Of a DNA stretch of 64,000 nucleotides, positions 26,583-35,356 are shown piece by piece. The notes beneath the pieces were generated by a model. It had not been told where the DNA came from, ran no database searches, and saw only the letters and a program-made list of their open reading frames with translations. This stretch comes from WLMZ01 sp037139095. GTDB taxonomy: Bacteria; Actinomycetota; Acidimicrobiia; Acidimicrobiales; Ilumatobacteraceae. Location of the stretch: positions 40,087 to 104,086 of the forward strand of contig JBAXHD010000006.1 of assembly GCA_037139095.1 (NCBI GenBank), in the 5' to 3' direction. A program made the position numbers and the translations under genes. The stretch's first letter is position 1; the number at the start of each line of letters is the position of its first letter.

Positions 26583-27689
26583 TTAGCCGAGAATGTCGAG
26601 CAGCGGCCGCAGATCGAGTCGCTCGGCAGCGGGCAAGCACAGTGACACTGCCTCGTGCTGCAGTCGACGCCAGTATTCGGGCTGGAAGAAGTTGTCGCCT
26701 TCGCGTACCACGTAGTTCAAGATGAAGAACCTGTAGACCTCACGCATGAACAGCAATTCGTTTTCGTTCAGCGGATAGATGCGGTGATACGCCGTGAGGA
26801 ACTTTTTGAAACGCGGCTCGAGCAGCGTGTGCGGCGAGTACGAAAACACCGTGCGGTCGCCTGTGGCGCTCGACACCCGCGACAAGAAATAGAAGTCGAG
26901 CAGCCGAGGCTCGATGCGAAACCAGTCGTAGTCCCAACGGCTGAACAGACGAATCTGTTGTTGATCCATCGACACCGAGAAGTTGCCGAGGTTCCAATCG
27001 ATGAGAACCGGAATCTTCGACCAGTCGTCGTAGCCGAAGCGATCGAGTTGCTCAAGGAACTCGTGGCACTGCCGACGCAGGTACTGCTTCTGCTCGGCGT
27101 TGTATTGAAACTTGAGCGACGAGTGTTTGTCGCTCAGCAGGTCGAGCAGATGGATGGCATCAGACTTGATCGATTTCGATGTCAGCGGAATGCGCCGGGC
27201 TACGTCGGCGCAGTCACGATGCAGCAGCGCCATCTCTTCGCCGAGCTCGCCGATCTGGGCATCGGACAGAATCCGAGGCAACGATTGATCAACCGCTACG
27301 TCTTGATAGAACGCCGTCCAGAGCTGACCGTTGTAGTGGGTGAACACGCGCGGGGGTCGAGGCCGTTGAGCAGAGCCGCTGGGAAGTTGGCCGCGTTCGA
27401 CAAAGACATCGGCGAGCAAGCCAGCCCAACGGGTGTCCTGCAACAGTTCGCGAGATCGATGGATTCGATCATGGTCTTCGCGAAACAAGTAGTACGAGCC
27501 ATATGACGAGACCTTGGCGATGACACTGCCGCCATCGTCGAGGTGTAGCCGATACACGTGATTGGTAGACACCTTGGCGCTGACCTCGACCACCGATGTG
27601 ATGACCCGTGGGTCGCCGTACGCCCGCCACGCATCGCGCACCTCACCGTCGAAGTTGGCCGAGTGATCCTCATGCGCCTGGGTCGCCAT
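26583..27689 (-). CDS. Aminoglycoside-phosphotransferase-like (APH) kinase family protein
   Basis: 368 residues. The order of features fits a small-molecule kinase of the APH/choline kinase fold: an N-lobe with 'GGSVIAKVSSYGSYY' (ATP-binding Lys candidate), the catalytic loop 'VLIDWNLGNFSV' near residue 229, where Ile replaces the usual His two residues before the Asp, and 'RWDYDWFRIEPRLLDFYF' as the metal-binding DFD equivalent. The substrate is unknown; it is unlikely to be an antibiotic enzyme given its housekeeping neighbours. First gene of the operon with gpsA. Confidence 0.75.
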   Translation of the reverse strand: MATQAHEDHSANFDGEVRDAWRAYGDPRVITSVVEVSAKVSTNHVYRLHLDDGGSVIAKVSSYGSYYLFREDHDRIHRSRELLQDTRWAGLLADVFVERGQLPSGSAQRPRPPRVFTHYNGQLWTAFYQDVAVDQSLPRILSDAQIGELGEEMALLHRDCADVARRIPLTSKSIKSDAIHLLDLLSDKHSSLKFQYNAEQKQYLRRQCHEFLEQLDRFGYDDWSKIPVLIDWNLGNFSVSMDQQQIRLFSRWDYDWFRIEPRLLDFYFLSRVSSATGDRTVFSYSPHTLLEPRFKKFLTAYHRIYPLNENELLFMREVYRFFILNYVVREGDNFFQPEYWRRLQHEAVSLCLPAAERLDLRPLLDILG

Positions 27690-27745
27690 CGCCGCAGCCT
27701 AGAACGCTGCGTAACCCTGTAACACCCATCGATCATTATCGCCAC

Positions 27746-27979
27746 ATGAGCACAATCGGAAACACGTCAGACCTCGCCAGCGCATCGGGCGCTGCCGAAC
27801 AGCTTTCGCTTCTCACTGCCGCGACACCAGTGCCCCTGCAGTTCCGCCTCAGCGAGCAAGCACGCGTCTCGGGCCTGGCGCATGTGTCGGCGCTACGGGC
27901 ACAGCTTGCAGCACAGGCCGCAGCCCGCGCCGGTACCACCGCTGCACATGGTGGCTCTTCGCGTCAGATCGCAGCCTGA
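27746..27979 (+). CDS. Small Ala-rich protein, 77 residues, function unknown
   Basis: ATG 27746 to TGA 27979. The central 'PLQFRLSEQARVSGLAHVSA' is followed by an Ala-rich helix ('LRAQLAAQAAARAG'). The 'FRLSE.TR..GL..V...R' pattern looks like a small conserved actinobacterial family, from memory. It lies between divergent and convergent genes with 56 bp upstream for a promoter and 10 bp to the F420 oxidoreductase stop. It could be spurious, but its codon use resembles the neighbours. Confidence 0.5.
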   Translation: MSTIGNTSDLASASGAAEQLSLLTAATPVPLQFRLSEQARVSGLAHVSALRAQLAAQAAARAGTTAAHGGSSRQIAA

Positions 27980-27989
27980 CCGGCCACGC

Positions 27990-28979
27990 TTAACCAGCTG
28001 TGGGTGCCAGATCGCGCACTGCCTGCCAGTGCTTCAACTCTGGGTCAAGGCCCAGAATCGCCAGCGACGTGGTGGTCACACCGTTGTCGAAATAGGCCTG
28101 AATCTTGGCTCGGCATTCTGCGGGCGAACCATGCACGATGATGTCGTCAACCAACTGATCCGGAATTGCGGCCAACGCTGCCTTGCGGTCGCCGGCCTTC
28201 CATGCGTCCCACATGGGCTGCAACATCTCGCCACGACCCAGCCACTCATGGAATGCGGCATACACGGGCACGTTGAGATAGGCCGCAATCGCAAACTTGC
28301 CCGCAGCGCGCACCACATCGGCGTTCTCGCTGGGGCACACAAAGATGCGGCACACGATCTCTTTTTGCTCGCCGCCAGCGGCGTCGTTCACTACTGCGGC
28401 AACCTTGCTCACGTCTTGCGCCGAGAGCCAGTTGATGATGGCGCCATCGGCCTCACGCGCTGCAAGTTTCAGCATGCCCTCACGCAACGCAGCCACCAGA
28501 ATCTGTGGCTGCTGCTCGGGCCGCACGCCCAAACGAAACCCGTCGACCTTGAACGTGTCGTATTGCTTCGACACCTTTTCGCCGCTGAGCGCATCTTTCA
28601 AAAAGCGAACGACATCGCGCACCTTCTTGTACGGCTCTACAAATGGCACGCCGTTCCAGCGCTCGACAATCACGTTGCTGCTCGAGCCAATGCCAATCGC
28701 AAATCGACCTGGCGCTGCGTCGGCCATGCTGGCCACACTCTGAGCGAAGCATGCTGGCGAGCGGGTGTAGGCCGGCACGATTGCCGTGCCCAAACGTAGG
28801 CGGGGCTCCCACGCTGCGGCCATCGCCAGCGGTGTGAAGGCATCGGCACCATCGCTCTCGGCTGACCAAATGTCGGTGTATCCCAGATCGGCAAGTTCGC
28901 TGAGCTTGTCGCGATGGCTATGCAATGGTCCCGGCAAAGGCACCGTCATACCCGGGCGCTTTGGAAGTGCAGTGCTCAT
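27990..28979 (-). CDS. LLM-class F420-dependent oxidoreductase
   Basis: 329 residues, luciferase-like TIM barrel. 'ELADLGYTDIWSAESDGADA', 'LRLGTAIVPAYTRSP', 'GRFAIGIGSSSNVIVERWNG' and 'KKVRDVVRFLKDAL' match the actinobacterial coenzyme-F420 subfamily (TIGR-type 'probable F420-dependent oxidoreductase'). 'PRL.LGT' and 'G.G.S.....W.G' are the flavin/F420 contact loops. The thioesterase TGA overlaps its ATG by 4 bp, so it is the second gene of a two-gene operon. The substrate is unknown; relatives act on lipids, sulfonates or terpenoids. Confidence 0.87.
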   Translation of the reverse strand: MSTALPKRPGMTVPLPGPLHSHRDKLSELADLGYTDIWSAESDGADAFTPLAMAAAWEPRLRLGTAIVPAYTRSPACFAQSVASMADAAPGRFAIGIGSSSNVIVERWNGVPFVEPYKKVRDVVRFLKDALSGEKVSKQYDTFKVDGFRLGVRPEQQPQILVAALREGMLKLAAREADGAIINWLSAQDVSKVAAVVNDAAGGEQKEIVCRIFVCPSENADVVRAAGKFAIAAYLNVPVYAAFHEWLGRGEMLQPMWDAWKAGDRKAALAAIPDQLVDDIIVHGSPAECRAKIQAYFDNGVTTTSLAILGLDPELKHWQAVRDLAPTAG

Positions 28980-29821
28980 TTCGATTCCCCTTGCTGAGTA
29001 GATGGGCGAGGCTCATCGGCCTCGCCTTTCCAGTACCTAACTATGCAACTTTGGCTGGCAGTGGCCATCAGCGTGCCATCCTCGGCGAACATATGCACAA
29101 GCCCATGGCCGAACCCGCGGCCCACGGCGTGCACGCGAATGTCGAGCAACACCCACTCGGTGGGCACTAATCGAGCCACCCGCAATGTGTTGTCCAGGCT
29201 GTTGCCGCCACCGCGCACACCCAGCGCTTGGCCCACACCCATCGGCACAAAGTCGCCGAGAATGGCCAGTGTTGTTGCATCGACGCCTTCGATCACATCG
29301 GGGATGCGCGCCCACAGCAGCACTTGCCCATCGCCGTGAACACCATCGAGCGATTCAAACTCGCGGCCCTTCACCATGCGCTGCTCAAGTCGCTCGTTAA
29401 TGGTGCCGTCGGCCGGCAAGCGGTAATCGCGGGCTGCGCACTGCGACGGTGGCGGCACATCGGGCATGGTCTCCCACTGCCCAGAGTGCTCGATGTCGCG
29501 ATGACCAAGCGCGGCGTTCACGGTGAGAATTTCACGGGTGCCTACGTGGCACACAGCTCGGGCCTGCGAGATCTGGTGCCCTTCGACCGCCATCGTGATG
29601 TCGATGTCCATCACCTCGCCGGGCTTTGCGTACGACAGGTATTGACCCGTGGCCCACACGCAGTCGCGACCCGACGTTTGCTCCAGCGCCGAAATCGCAG
29701 CGCCCAAACCGCAACCACCAAACAGAAATCCACCCCACGTAGATAGCCCGGGCGTAACCGGCAGGCTCCAGCGGTAGGGGTTGTGGCTCGGACGGAGATC
29801 GAGAAATGCGCGGCTATCCAT
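28976..29821 (-). CDS. Tandem hot-dog acyl-CoA thioesterase family protein
   Basis: 281 residues, double hot-dog layout as in TesB. The first domain contains 'GGFLFGGCGLGAAISALEQT' and 'LSYAKPGEVMDIDITMAVEG'. The second has 'ILGDFVPMGVGQALG', 'NSLDNTLRVARLVPTEWVLL' and 'HGLVHMFAEDGTLMATASQS'. The D in 'LGDF' and the conserved Asn-Ser-Leu-Asp stretch match the active-site Asp and helix of the family. It hydrolyses acyl-CoA, probably for fatty acid or steroid side-chain turnover. It is coupled to the F420 oxidoreductase gene. Confidence 0.83.
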   Translation of the reverse strand: MDSRAFLDLRPSHNPYRWSLPVTPGLSTWGGFLFGGCGLGAAISALEQTSGRDCVWATGQYLSYAKPGEVMDIDITMAVEGHQISQARAVCHVGTREILTVNAALGHRDIEHSGQWETMPDVPPPSQCAARDYRLPADGTINERLEQRMVKGREFESLDGVHGDGQVLLWARIPDVIEGVDATTLAILGDFVPMGVGQALGVRGGGNSLDNTLRVARLVPTEWVLLDIRVHAVGRGFGHGLVHMFAEDGTLMATASQSCIVRYWKGEADEPRPSTQQGESK

Positions 29822-29930
29822 GACGTGACGACTCTATGGGCCGCGGGCAGGTAGCGGCTGATCCACCGTCAACCACAAATGCAACTGCAGGAGTGCAGCC
29901 AGAGATCGCTGTGCAACTATCGTGCCCCAC

Positions 29931-31334
29931 ATGGGGAACACACCGTGGTTAGGCGATAGCTGCTCGTTGGTCGAAGCATTCCGAAGCGGCGAGCGTTCGC
30001 CCGCCGAAGAGTTGCAGGCCACCTACGACGCGATCGACGCAAGCAATCTCAACGCCTTCGCGTACACACCGCGCGAAGAAGCCATGGCCGCCGCCAAGAA
30101 CGCCGATATCTCGTTGCCATTTGGTGGTGTGCCAATCGGGGTGAAAGAGCTCGACTCGGTCGCTGGCTGGCCCGCCACCGAGGCATGCGTGGTGTTTGCA
30201 GATCACGTTGCCACGCACACCTCGGTCATGGTCGATCGCATGGTCAAGCAAGGCGGCGCGGTGCTCGCCGGACAAACCACCTCAAGCGAGTTCGGTGGAG
30301 TCAACCTCACCCGCACTGTGTTGCACGGCGCCACGCTGAACCCGTGGAACACCGCACACACTCCTGGCGGCTCAAGCGGCGGCACTGGCGCCGCTGTTGC
30401 CGGTGGTCTGGTCACCATCGCAACCGGCGGCGACGGCGGCGGCTCGATCCGCATCCCCGCTGGCTTCACCGGACTCTTCGGTCTCAAAGCAACCTTTGGC
30501 CGCATCCCACGCGCCCCGCGCACCACCATCGGCAACATGACCGTCACCATCGGCTGCCTCAGCCGCTCTGTACGCGATACAGCGCGCTGGTTCGACGTGT
30601 GCAATGGCTACGACGCCCGGGACCAGTTCAGCCTGCCCCGCACCAGCGGTTGGGAGAACGAACTCGGCACGCACACCGAGTCATTGCGCGGCATGCGCGT
30701 TGCAGTAGTGCCCGATTGGGGCGGCGCTGTTATCTCGCCCGCGATGTGGGTCGTGCTCGAAAACGTGGCCGACGATCTCATTGCCAACGCTGGCATGCGC
30801 CGCATCGACGGCGTCGATATCAGCCTGCCCAGCATGGGTGCAGCGTGGTCTATCAGCGGCATGATCGAGATTCACTCGCAACTCGCCGCCTATTGGCCCG
30901 AATGCAAAGACGTACTTACTCCGGAAATTCGCATGGGCCTTGAGCAGACGCTGGGCCGCTACGGCGTAGAGGCACGCGCCAAGATCGAAGACCGTCGCAT
31001 GGAGCTCAACGAGCGCATGGCTCAGATCTTCTCCGAGGTCGACTTTGTTATCACCGCCAGCAACCCCGACATTGCGTTTGCTGCCGAGGGCCCGTTGCCA
31101 AAGGAATTCGGCGGCATCATGGCTGGCGCCGGCAACAACGGTCGCCTTACGTTCCCCGCAAACCTGCACGGCAACCCGGCAGTCAGTGTTCCCGCTGGCA
31201 CCGTCGATGGCTTGCCCGTAGGTCTGCAAATCATCGGCCGTCACTACGCCGAACAGTTGTTGCTCGACGCCTCGCTCCTCATCGAGCGCACGCAGCCGTG
31301 GCCGCTTGTGGCCCCATCTGTCAGCCGAGGCTAA
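29931..31334 (+). CDS. Amidase-signature family amidase
   Basis: 467 residues from ATG 29931; GTG 29922 is an alternative. The Ser-cisSer-Lys triad is visible: Lys in 'GVPIGVKELDSVAG', the cis-Ser in 'TPGGSSGGTGAAVAGG' and the nucleophile Ser in 'GGDGGGSIRIPAG'. 'FPANLHGNPAVSVPAG' and 'GLPVGLQIIGRHYAE' complete the C-terminal family motifs. It hydrolyses an amide bond. The gene is monocistronic or leads into the MFS gene 30 bp downstream. Confidence 0.9.
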   Translation: MGNTPWLGDSCSLVEAFRSGERSPAEELQATYDAIDASNLNAFAYTPREEAMAAAKNADISLPFGGVPIGVKELDSVAGWPATEACVVFADHVATHTSVMVDRMVKQGGAVLAGQTTSSEFGGVNLTRTVLHGATLNPWNTAHTPGGSSGGTGAAVAGGLVTIATGGDGGGSIRIPAGFTGLFGLKATFGRIPRAPRTTIGNMTVTIGCLSRSVRDTARWFDVCNGYDARDQFSLPRTSGWENELGTHTESLRGMRVAVVPDWGGAVISPAMWVVLENVADDLIANAGMRRIDGVDISLPSMGAAWSISGMIEIHSQLAAYWPECKDVLTPEIRMGLEQTLGRYGVEARAKIEDRRMELNERMAQIFSEVDFVITASNPDIAFAAEGPLPKEFGGIMAGAGNNGRLTFPANLHGNPAVSVPAGTVDGLPVGLQIIGRHYAEQLLLDASLLIERTQPWPLVAPSVSRG

Positions 31335-31364
31335 ACACAACGGCTCGTCTTTAGACTTGCCACG

Positions 31365-32711
31365 ATGACACGCGCCCCCCTCGACGCGAGCCAGCGCGCT
31401 CTCGCCGTTGGACTAGTACTCAGCGTCACACTTGTTGCATTTGAAACAACCGCCGTCATCACGGCGCTGCCCACCATCGCCGACGCGCTCCACGGTGACT
31501 CGTTGTACGGCGCCACCCTTGCGGCATACATGTTGGCCGACCTCGTTGCATTGGTGTGGGCTGGCGAGCAGGCCGATCTTCACGGCGTGCGTCGACCGTT
31601 CCTTGCATGCATCGGAATCTTCTTAACCGGACTCGTCGTCGCCGCGTCGGCGCAGTCGATGGCGATGGTTCTTATCGGCCGACTACTCCAGGGCGCGGGA
31701 AGCGGCGGCTTCGCTCCGCTGTCGTACATCGCCGTGCGCCGCGCCTTTCCGGTTGAGCGCCAAGCCACGATGTACGCCTATCTCAGCGCTGGCTGGGTGC
31801 TGCCAAGCTTGCTCGCTCCGGTGGTCTCCGGCATCGTCGTCGACCGCATCGGTTGGCGCTGGGTCTTCATCGGCATCGCCCCGCTTGCCGCTGCAGTCGC
31901 GCTGCTCACGGCGCGCGCCATGGCTCACCTCGCGCCATCGGACGGAATTATCGATCGCCGACCAACGCGGCTGCACCGTGCGTTTCAGGCCTCGGCTGGA
32001 GTGGGCATTCTGGCCGCCGGACTCCAGAACAAACATCTGCTCGTGGCCGCGCCACTGTGCGTTGCCGGTATCGCCATCGCCCTTCCCGCGCTGCGGTTCA
32101 TGCTGCCCGCCGGAGTGTTTCGCGCTCGACGCGGCTTGCCCGCCATCGTGGCCGTTCGCTTTCTTGCCACCGCCACCTTCTTAGGCGTCGACAGTTTTGT
32201 GCCGCTCGCAGCCGATCGACTCCACAATGCGCGACCCATCGTGCAGGGCTTTGTCATCTCAGGTGCAGCAGTCACGTGGACCATCGGCCAAGCGCTTACC
32301 GCACGGCGCGTCGACCGAATCAACCCGGGCCGAATGTCGGGGATGGGCTTTGGGTTCTTGCTCATTGGCATCGCCACAGTGGCGCCGGTGCTGTCGCCGT
32401 CATGGCCATTGCCAATCGTGTTCTTTACGTGGGCGATCGGCGGCTTCGGCATGGGCATCTTGTTCAACCCCACCACCGTTGCCTCGATGACATACGCCGA
32501 CGACGGCCGCGAAGGCGAGATCAGCAGTCAGATCCACCTCGCCGATTCACTCGGCTTCGGGATCATGGGCGTTGTTGGCGGCTCAACGGTTGCGTTCTCT
32601 GATCGCACTTCGGCCACCTTGCAGGGTGCCATCGGCGTGAACTTTGCACTGGCCGCGCTGTGCGCCGTGCTAGGTCTTGCAGCCAGCCGCGGCGTTCGTT
32701 CTCGCGCCTAA
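31365..32711 (+). CDS. MFS drug/solute exporter
   Basis: 448 residues with about 12 membrane segments. Segment 1 is 'ALAVGLVLSVTLVAFETTAV', followed by 'ITALPTIADALHG' (DHA-type motif D1 region), 'LADLVALVWAGEQADLHGVR' and 'RRPFL' (motif A, G-x-x-x-D-x-x-G-x-R), then 'IGRLLQGAGSGG' and 'GWVLPSLLAPVVSGIV' (motif C). The family is the EmrB/QacA-like proton antiporters. The substrate is unknown. The stop is 3 bp from the convergent acyl-CoA dehydrogenase stop. Confidence 0.87.
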   Translation: MTRAPLDASQRALAVGLVLSVTLVAFETTAVITALPTIADALHGDSLYGATLAAYMLADLVALVWAGEQADLHGVRRPFLACIGIFLTGLVVAASAQSMAMVLIGRLLQGAGSGGFAPLSYIAVRRAFPVERQATMYAYLSAGWVLPSLLAPVVSGIVVDRIGWRWVFIGIAPLAAAVALLTARAMAHLAPSDGIIDRRPTRLHRAFQASAGVGILAAGLQNKHLLVAAPLCVAGIAIALPALRFMLPAGVFRARRGLPAIVAVRFLATATFLGVDSFVPLAADRLHNARPIVQGFVISGAAVTWTIGQALTARRVDRINPGRMSGMGFGFLLIGIATVAPVLSPSWPLPIVFFTWAIGGFGMGILFNPTTVASMTYADDGREGEISSQIHLADSLGFGIMGVVGGSTVAFSDRTSATLQGAIGVNFALAALCAVLGLAASRGVRSRA

Positions 32712-32714
32712 GCG

Positions 32715-33875
32715 TTAGCCGCCCACCACGCTGCGGCCAACGATCTCTTTCATGATCTCACTGGTGCCGCCGTAGATGGTCTGGATGCGGCTGTCGGCCC
32801 ACGCCCGAGCAATGGGGTACTCACGCATGTAGCCGTAACCGCCGTGCAGTTGCACACAGCGATCGACCACCTTGTTCTGCAGTTCGGTACACCAGTACTT
32901 GGCGGCCGCGGCCTGCTCGACAGTGAGCGCCTGATTGACGTGTAGCTCAACGCAACGGTCTACGTAGACCTGGGCAATCTGCACTTCGGTGGCGAGCTCG
33001 GCGAGCAAGAACTTGCTGTGCTGAAAGTGCGCGATCGATTGGCCAAACGCCTTGCGCTGAGTGGTGTAATCAACCGTCCAGTTCACGGCTGCCTGAGCAA
33101 CCGCCACAGCGCCAATCGCGATACCAAGGCGCTCTTGAGCAAGGTTGGTCATCAGATACATGAAGCCCATGCCTTCGTCGCCAAGCATGTTGGCGGCGGG
33201 CACCTCGACATCGGTGAAGAACAGCTCGGCCGTGTCTTGAGCGTGCATACCCATCTTGTCGAGGTTGCGACCGCGCTCGAAGCCGGGCATGCCACGCTCG
33301 AGCACCAGCAGGCTCATTCCGCGGTGCGCCTTCGATGGGTCGGTCTTCACCACCGTGATGACGGCATCACTGAGAATGCCGTTCGAGATAAAGGTCTTCG
33401 CGCCGTTCACGACAAATGAGTCGCCGTGACGTACCGCGGTAGTCTTAATGCCCACGAGATCGCTGCCGGTGTTTGGCTCGGTCATTGCGATTGCGCCGAT
33501 GCGCTCGCCAGTAACCATGCCCGGCAACCATCGCTGCTGCTGCTCGTCGTTGCACAGGCTGATGAAGTAGGGCAGCACGATGTCGTTGTGCAGGGTCATG
33601 CCGTTGGCACTGCCGATCACGCCGGTCAGGCCGATCTCTTCGGCCATCACGGCGGCGAAGCGGTAGTCGTCGGTTCCGCCACCACCAAACTTCTCAGGAA
33701 CCGTGAGGCCAAGGAAGCCGTGGCGGCCGGCTTCGAGCCAAATCTCGCGAGACACCAAGCCGTCGCGCTCCCACTGCTCGTGGTTCGGAACGACCTCGTT
33801 ATCGAGCCAGGCACGAAAGGCGGCGCGGAACTGGTCGTGGTCGTCGTTGAACAAGGTGCGCGGAATCTGCTGCAT
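32715..33875 (-). CDS. Acyl-CoA dehydrogenase
   Basis: 386 residues from ATG 33875; the frame opens 33 bp earlier but the family starts at 'MQQIPRTLFNDDHDQFRAAF'. 'AMTEPNTGSDLVGIKTTAVR' and 'VVNGAKTFISNG' are the FAD/substrate motifs, 'RKAFGQSIAHFQHSKFLLAE' the helical domain, and 'ARAWADSRIQTIYGGTSEIM' the C-terminal signature carrying the catalytic Glu region. It introduces the alpha-beta double bond in acyl-CoA, passing electrons to ETF. The type resembles the FadE long-chain or steroid forms. 22 bp downstream of a membrane protein gene. Confidence 0.92.
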   Translation of the reverse strand: MQQIPRTLFNDDHDQFRAAFRAWLDNEVVPNHEQWERDGLVSREIWLEAGRHGFLGLTVPEKFGGGGTDDYRFAAVMAEEIGLTGVIGSANGMTLHNDIVLPYFISLCNDEQQQRWLPGMVTGERIGAIAMTEPNTGSDLVGIKTTAVRHGDSFVVNGAKTFISNGILSDAVITVVKTDPSKAHRGMSLLVLERGMPGFERGRNLDKMGMHAQDTAELFFTDVEVPAANMLGDEGMGFMYLMTNLAQERLGIAIGAVAVAQAAVNWTVDYTTQRKAFGQSIAHFQHSKFLLAELATEVQIAQVYVDRCVELHVNQALTVEQAAAAKYWCTELQNKVVDRCVQLHGGYGYMREYPIARAWADSRIQTIYGGTSEIMKEIVGRSVVGG

Positions 33876-33897
33876 GACCGCCGATGCTAAGCCCCAC

Positions 33898-34659
33898 CTA
33901 GCCAGCAAGCACCGCTCGGGCGACCAAGTCGGTGCCGAAAGCGGTGAGAATCGCGAGATACAACAGCCCGGTTGCCGCCATCACTGCCGAGTAATACCGC
34001 TCGCGAAGCGCTCGCTTGGTGACCCAGCACAACACCGCAGTGGTGATTGCACATGCCACCCAGAAGTAGCCGAGCGTGCCGTTCCAGCCGTCGGACACCG
34101 AACCGCTCAGCACGCTGAGCATGCCCGTTGGCAGCAGCAGCGCAACAACCTCAACCGGCAATACATACTGCGTGACCTGCACCAATTCGTTGAGCAGGCC
34201 GCGCGGCAGGCCGGGCTGCACCAGATACCAGTGACCGAGCAGCATGGCATCGGTGACCGCCCCAAGGAACGCTGCGCCAACCACCGTGCGGATGACCGCA
34301 ACCGCATCGTTACCACCTGCGCCAATGCCAGCGGCGACAAGGCCCACCAGGCCAATGGCCGGAGCCACCAGATCGAGCCACGGAACAAAGCGGTCGTCGC
34401 GGCGACGCACGATGGACACTGCCAGCGCCGCTAACGCAGAGAGTCCGACACCAAACGAGGCGACCTCGCGCACAACCTCGGAGCCAAAGCGCAGACCGCA
34501 CACCAACGCGCCAAAGGCCATCAGCAGATAGACGCTGCGCAACAGCCAGCCGTAACCGGCGCCAACGAGTTTGCGCCGAGTGGTGAACCACAAGAAAAAC
34601 AATCCACCGGTGGACCACTGCAACAACACGGTGGCGGCATCAATACGGATCACGATCAC
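33898..34659 (-). CDS. Polytopic membrane protein of unknown function
   Basis: 253 residues from GTG 34659. The frame is open to 34707, but that start would leave only 20 bp for the divergent lipoprotein promoter. About seven hydrophobic segments are visible, for example 'TVLLQWSTGGLFFLWFTT', 'LVAPAIGLVGLVAAGIGAGG', 'LGYFWVACAITTAVLCW' and 'LLYLAILTAFGTDLVARAVL'. 'GHWYLVQPGLPRGLLNELVQ' is a conserved-looking loop. No transport or enzyme motif recognised. Confidence 0.7.
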   Translation of the reverse strand: MIVIRIDAATVLLQWSTGGLFFLWFTTRRKLVGAGYGWLLRSVYLLMAFGALVCGLRFGSEVVREVASFGVGLSALAALAVSIVRRRDDRFVPWLDLVAPAIGLVGLVAAGIGAGGNDAVAVIRTVVGAAFLGAVTDAMLLGHWYLVQPGLPRGLLNELVQVTQYVLPVEVVALLLPTGMLSVLSGSVSDGWNGTLGYFWVACAITTAVLCWVTKRALRERYYSAVMAATGLLYLAILTAFGTDLVARAVLAG

Positions 34660-34711
34660 CGACGATAGGCGCGCAAGGGGCGACAGACACCGTTTCGCCC
34701 GGTTCATCCCG

Positions 34712-34717
34712 TACGAT
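34712..34717 (+). promoter_or_regulatory. Candidate -10 box for a leaderless lipoprotein transcript
   Basis: TACGAT fits the actinobacterial TAnnnT -10 pattern and ends 10 bases before the ATG at 34728. Transcription would therefore start at or near the start codon, and no ribosome site is visible upstream of that ATG. No clear -35 box. Tentative. Confidence 0.35.
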
Positions 34718-34727
34718 CGCAGCTTGT

Positions 34728-35348
34728 ATGCGTCTCTCTCGCTTTTTCGCCGTCGCTGTTGTCGCCCCGCTGGTATTCAGCGGATGCATCACCGGCAAGC
34801 GCCCGTCGTTTGGGTCGCAATCAGATCCAGCTATCGCTGCCGTGCTCAGCAAGCTCGACACATCAATCGGCCCATTCACAGCGAGCTACTCAATACTGAC
34901 GCGCCTCGGCAATATCACCACGCCGGTCACCGTTGCGATCCAGAACCCGACCGAACGCTCCATCACATTCAACGACATCCGTTTCCTGCAGTCCACCGCC
35001 GGGTACAGCACGTGCACGTTGTCTAACGGGAGTTGCTCGCTCGTTGTCGACGAAGCAAGCATTAGCAACCTTGCGGTCACCCACGACTTTTACGGTGCTT
35101 CGGCAGCGGCCCGCATTCGCCAAGATGCCACCACGATGGTCGGCCCAGCCATCACATCTTCCGAAACGTATGCCGGGCAGAACGCCACATGCGTGCAGCT
35201 CAGCTTCACCAGCGGCACCAAGAAATACTGCGTCCTCGATAACGGCATGCTTGCGTATCAAGACACGCCAGACCTGCAGATCACGCTCACCAAGCTCACC
35301 GATGCGGTCGACACGAAGCTGTTCGAAACCTCGGTTGCTGGCCTCTAG
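34728..35348 (+). CDS. Lipoprotein of unknown function
   Basis: 206 residues. Signal peptide 'MRLSRFFAVAVVAPLVFSGC' ends in a lipobox with lipidated C20. The mature part is beta-rich ('GNITTPVTVAIQNPTERSIT', 'TCTLSNGSCSLVVDEAS') with four further Cys in two close pairs (TCTLSNGSC; TC...YC) that may form disulfides. No family recognised. Stop is 8 bp from the convergent amidohydrolase stop. Confidence 0.8.
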   Translation: MRLSRFFAVAVVAPLVFSGCITGKRPSFGSQSDPAIAAVLSKLDTSIGPFTASYSILTRLGNITTPVTVAIQNPTERSITFNDIRFLQSTAGYSTCTLSNGSCSLVVDEASISNLAVTHDFYGASAAARIRQDATTMVGPAITSSETYAGQNATCVQLSFTSGTKKYCVLDNGMLAYQDTPDLQITLTKLTDAVDTKLFETSVAGL

Positions 35349-35356
35349 TCCCTGCG

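Noticed and set aside
26583..27689. Aminoglycoside resistance gene
   Set aside because: The fold is APH-like, but the loop lacks the usual His, the context is gpsA and housekeeping genes, and there are no signs of mobility.
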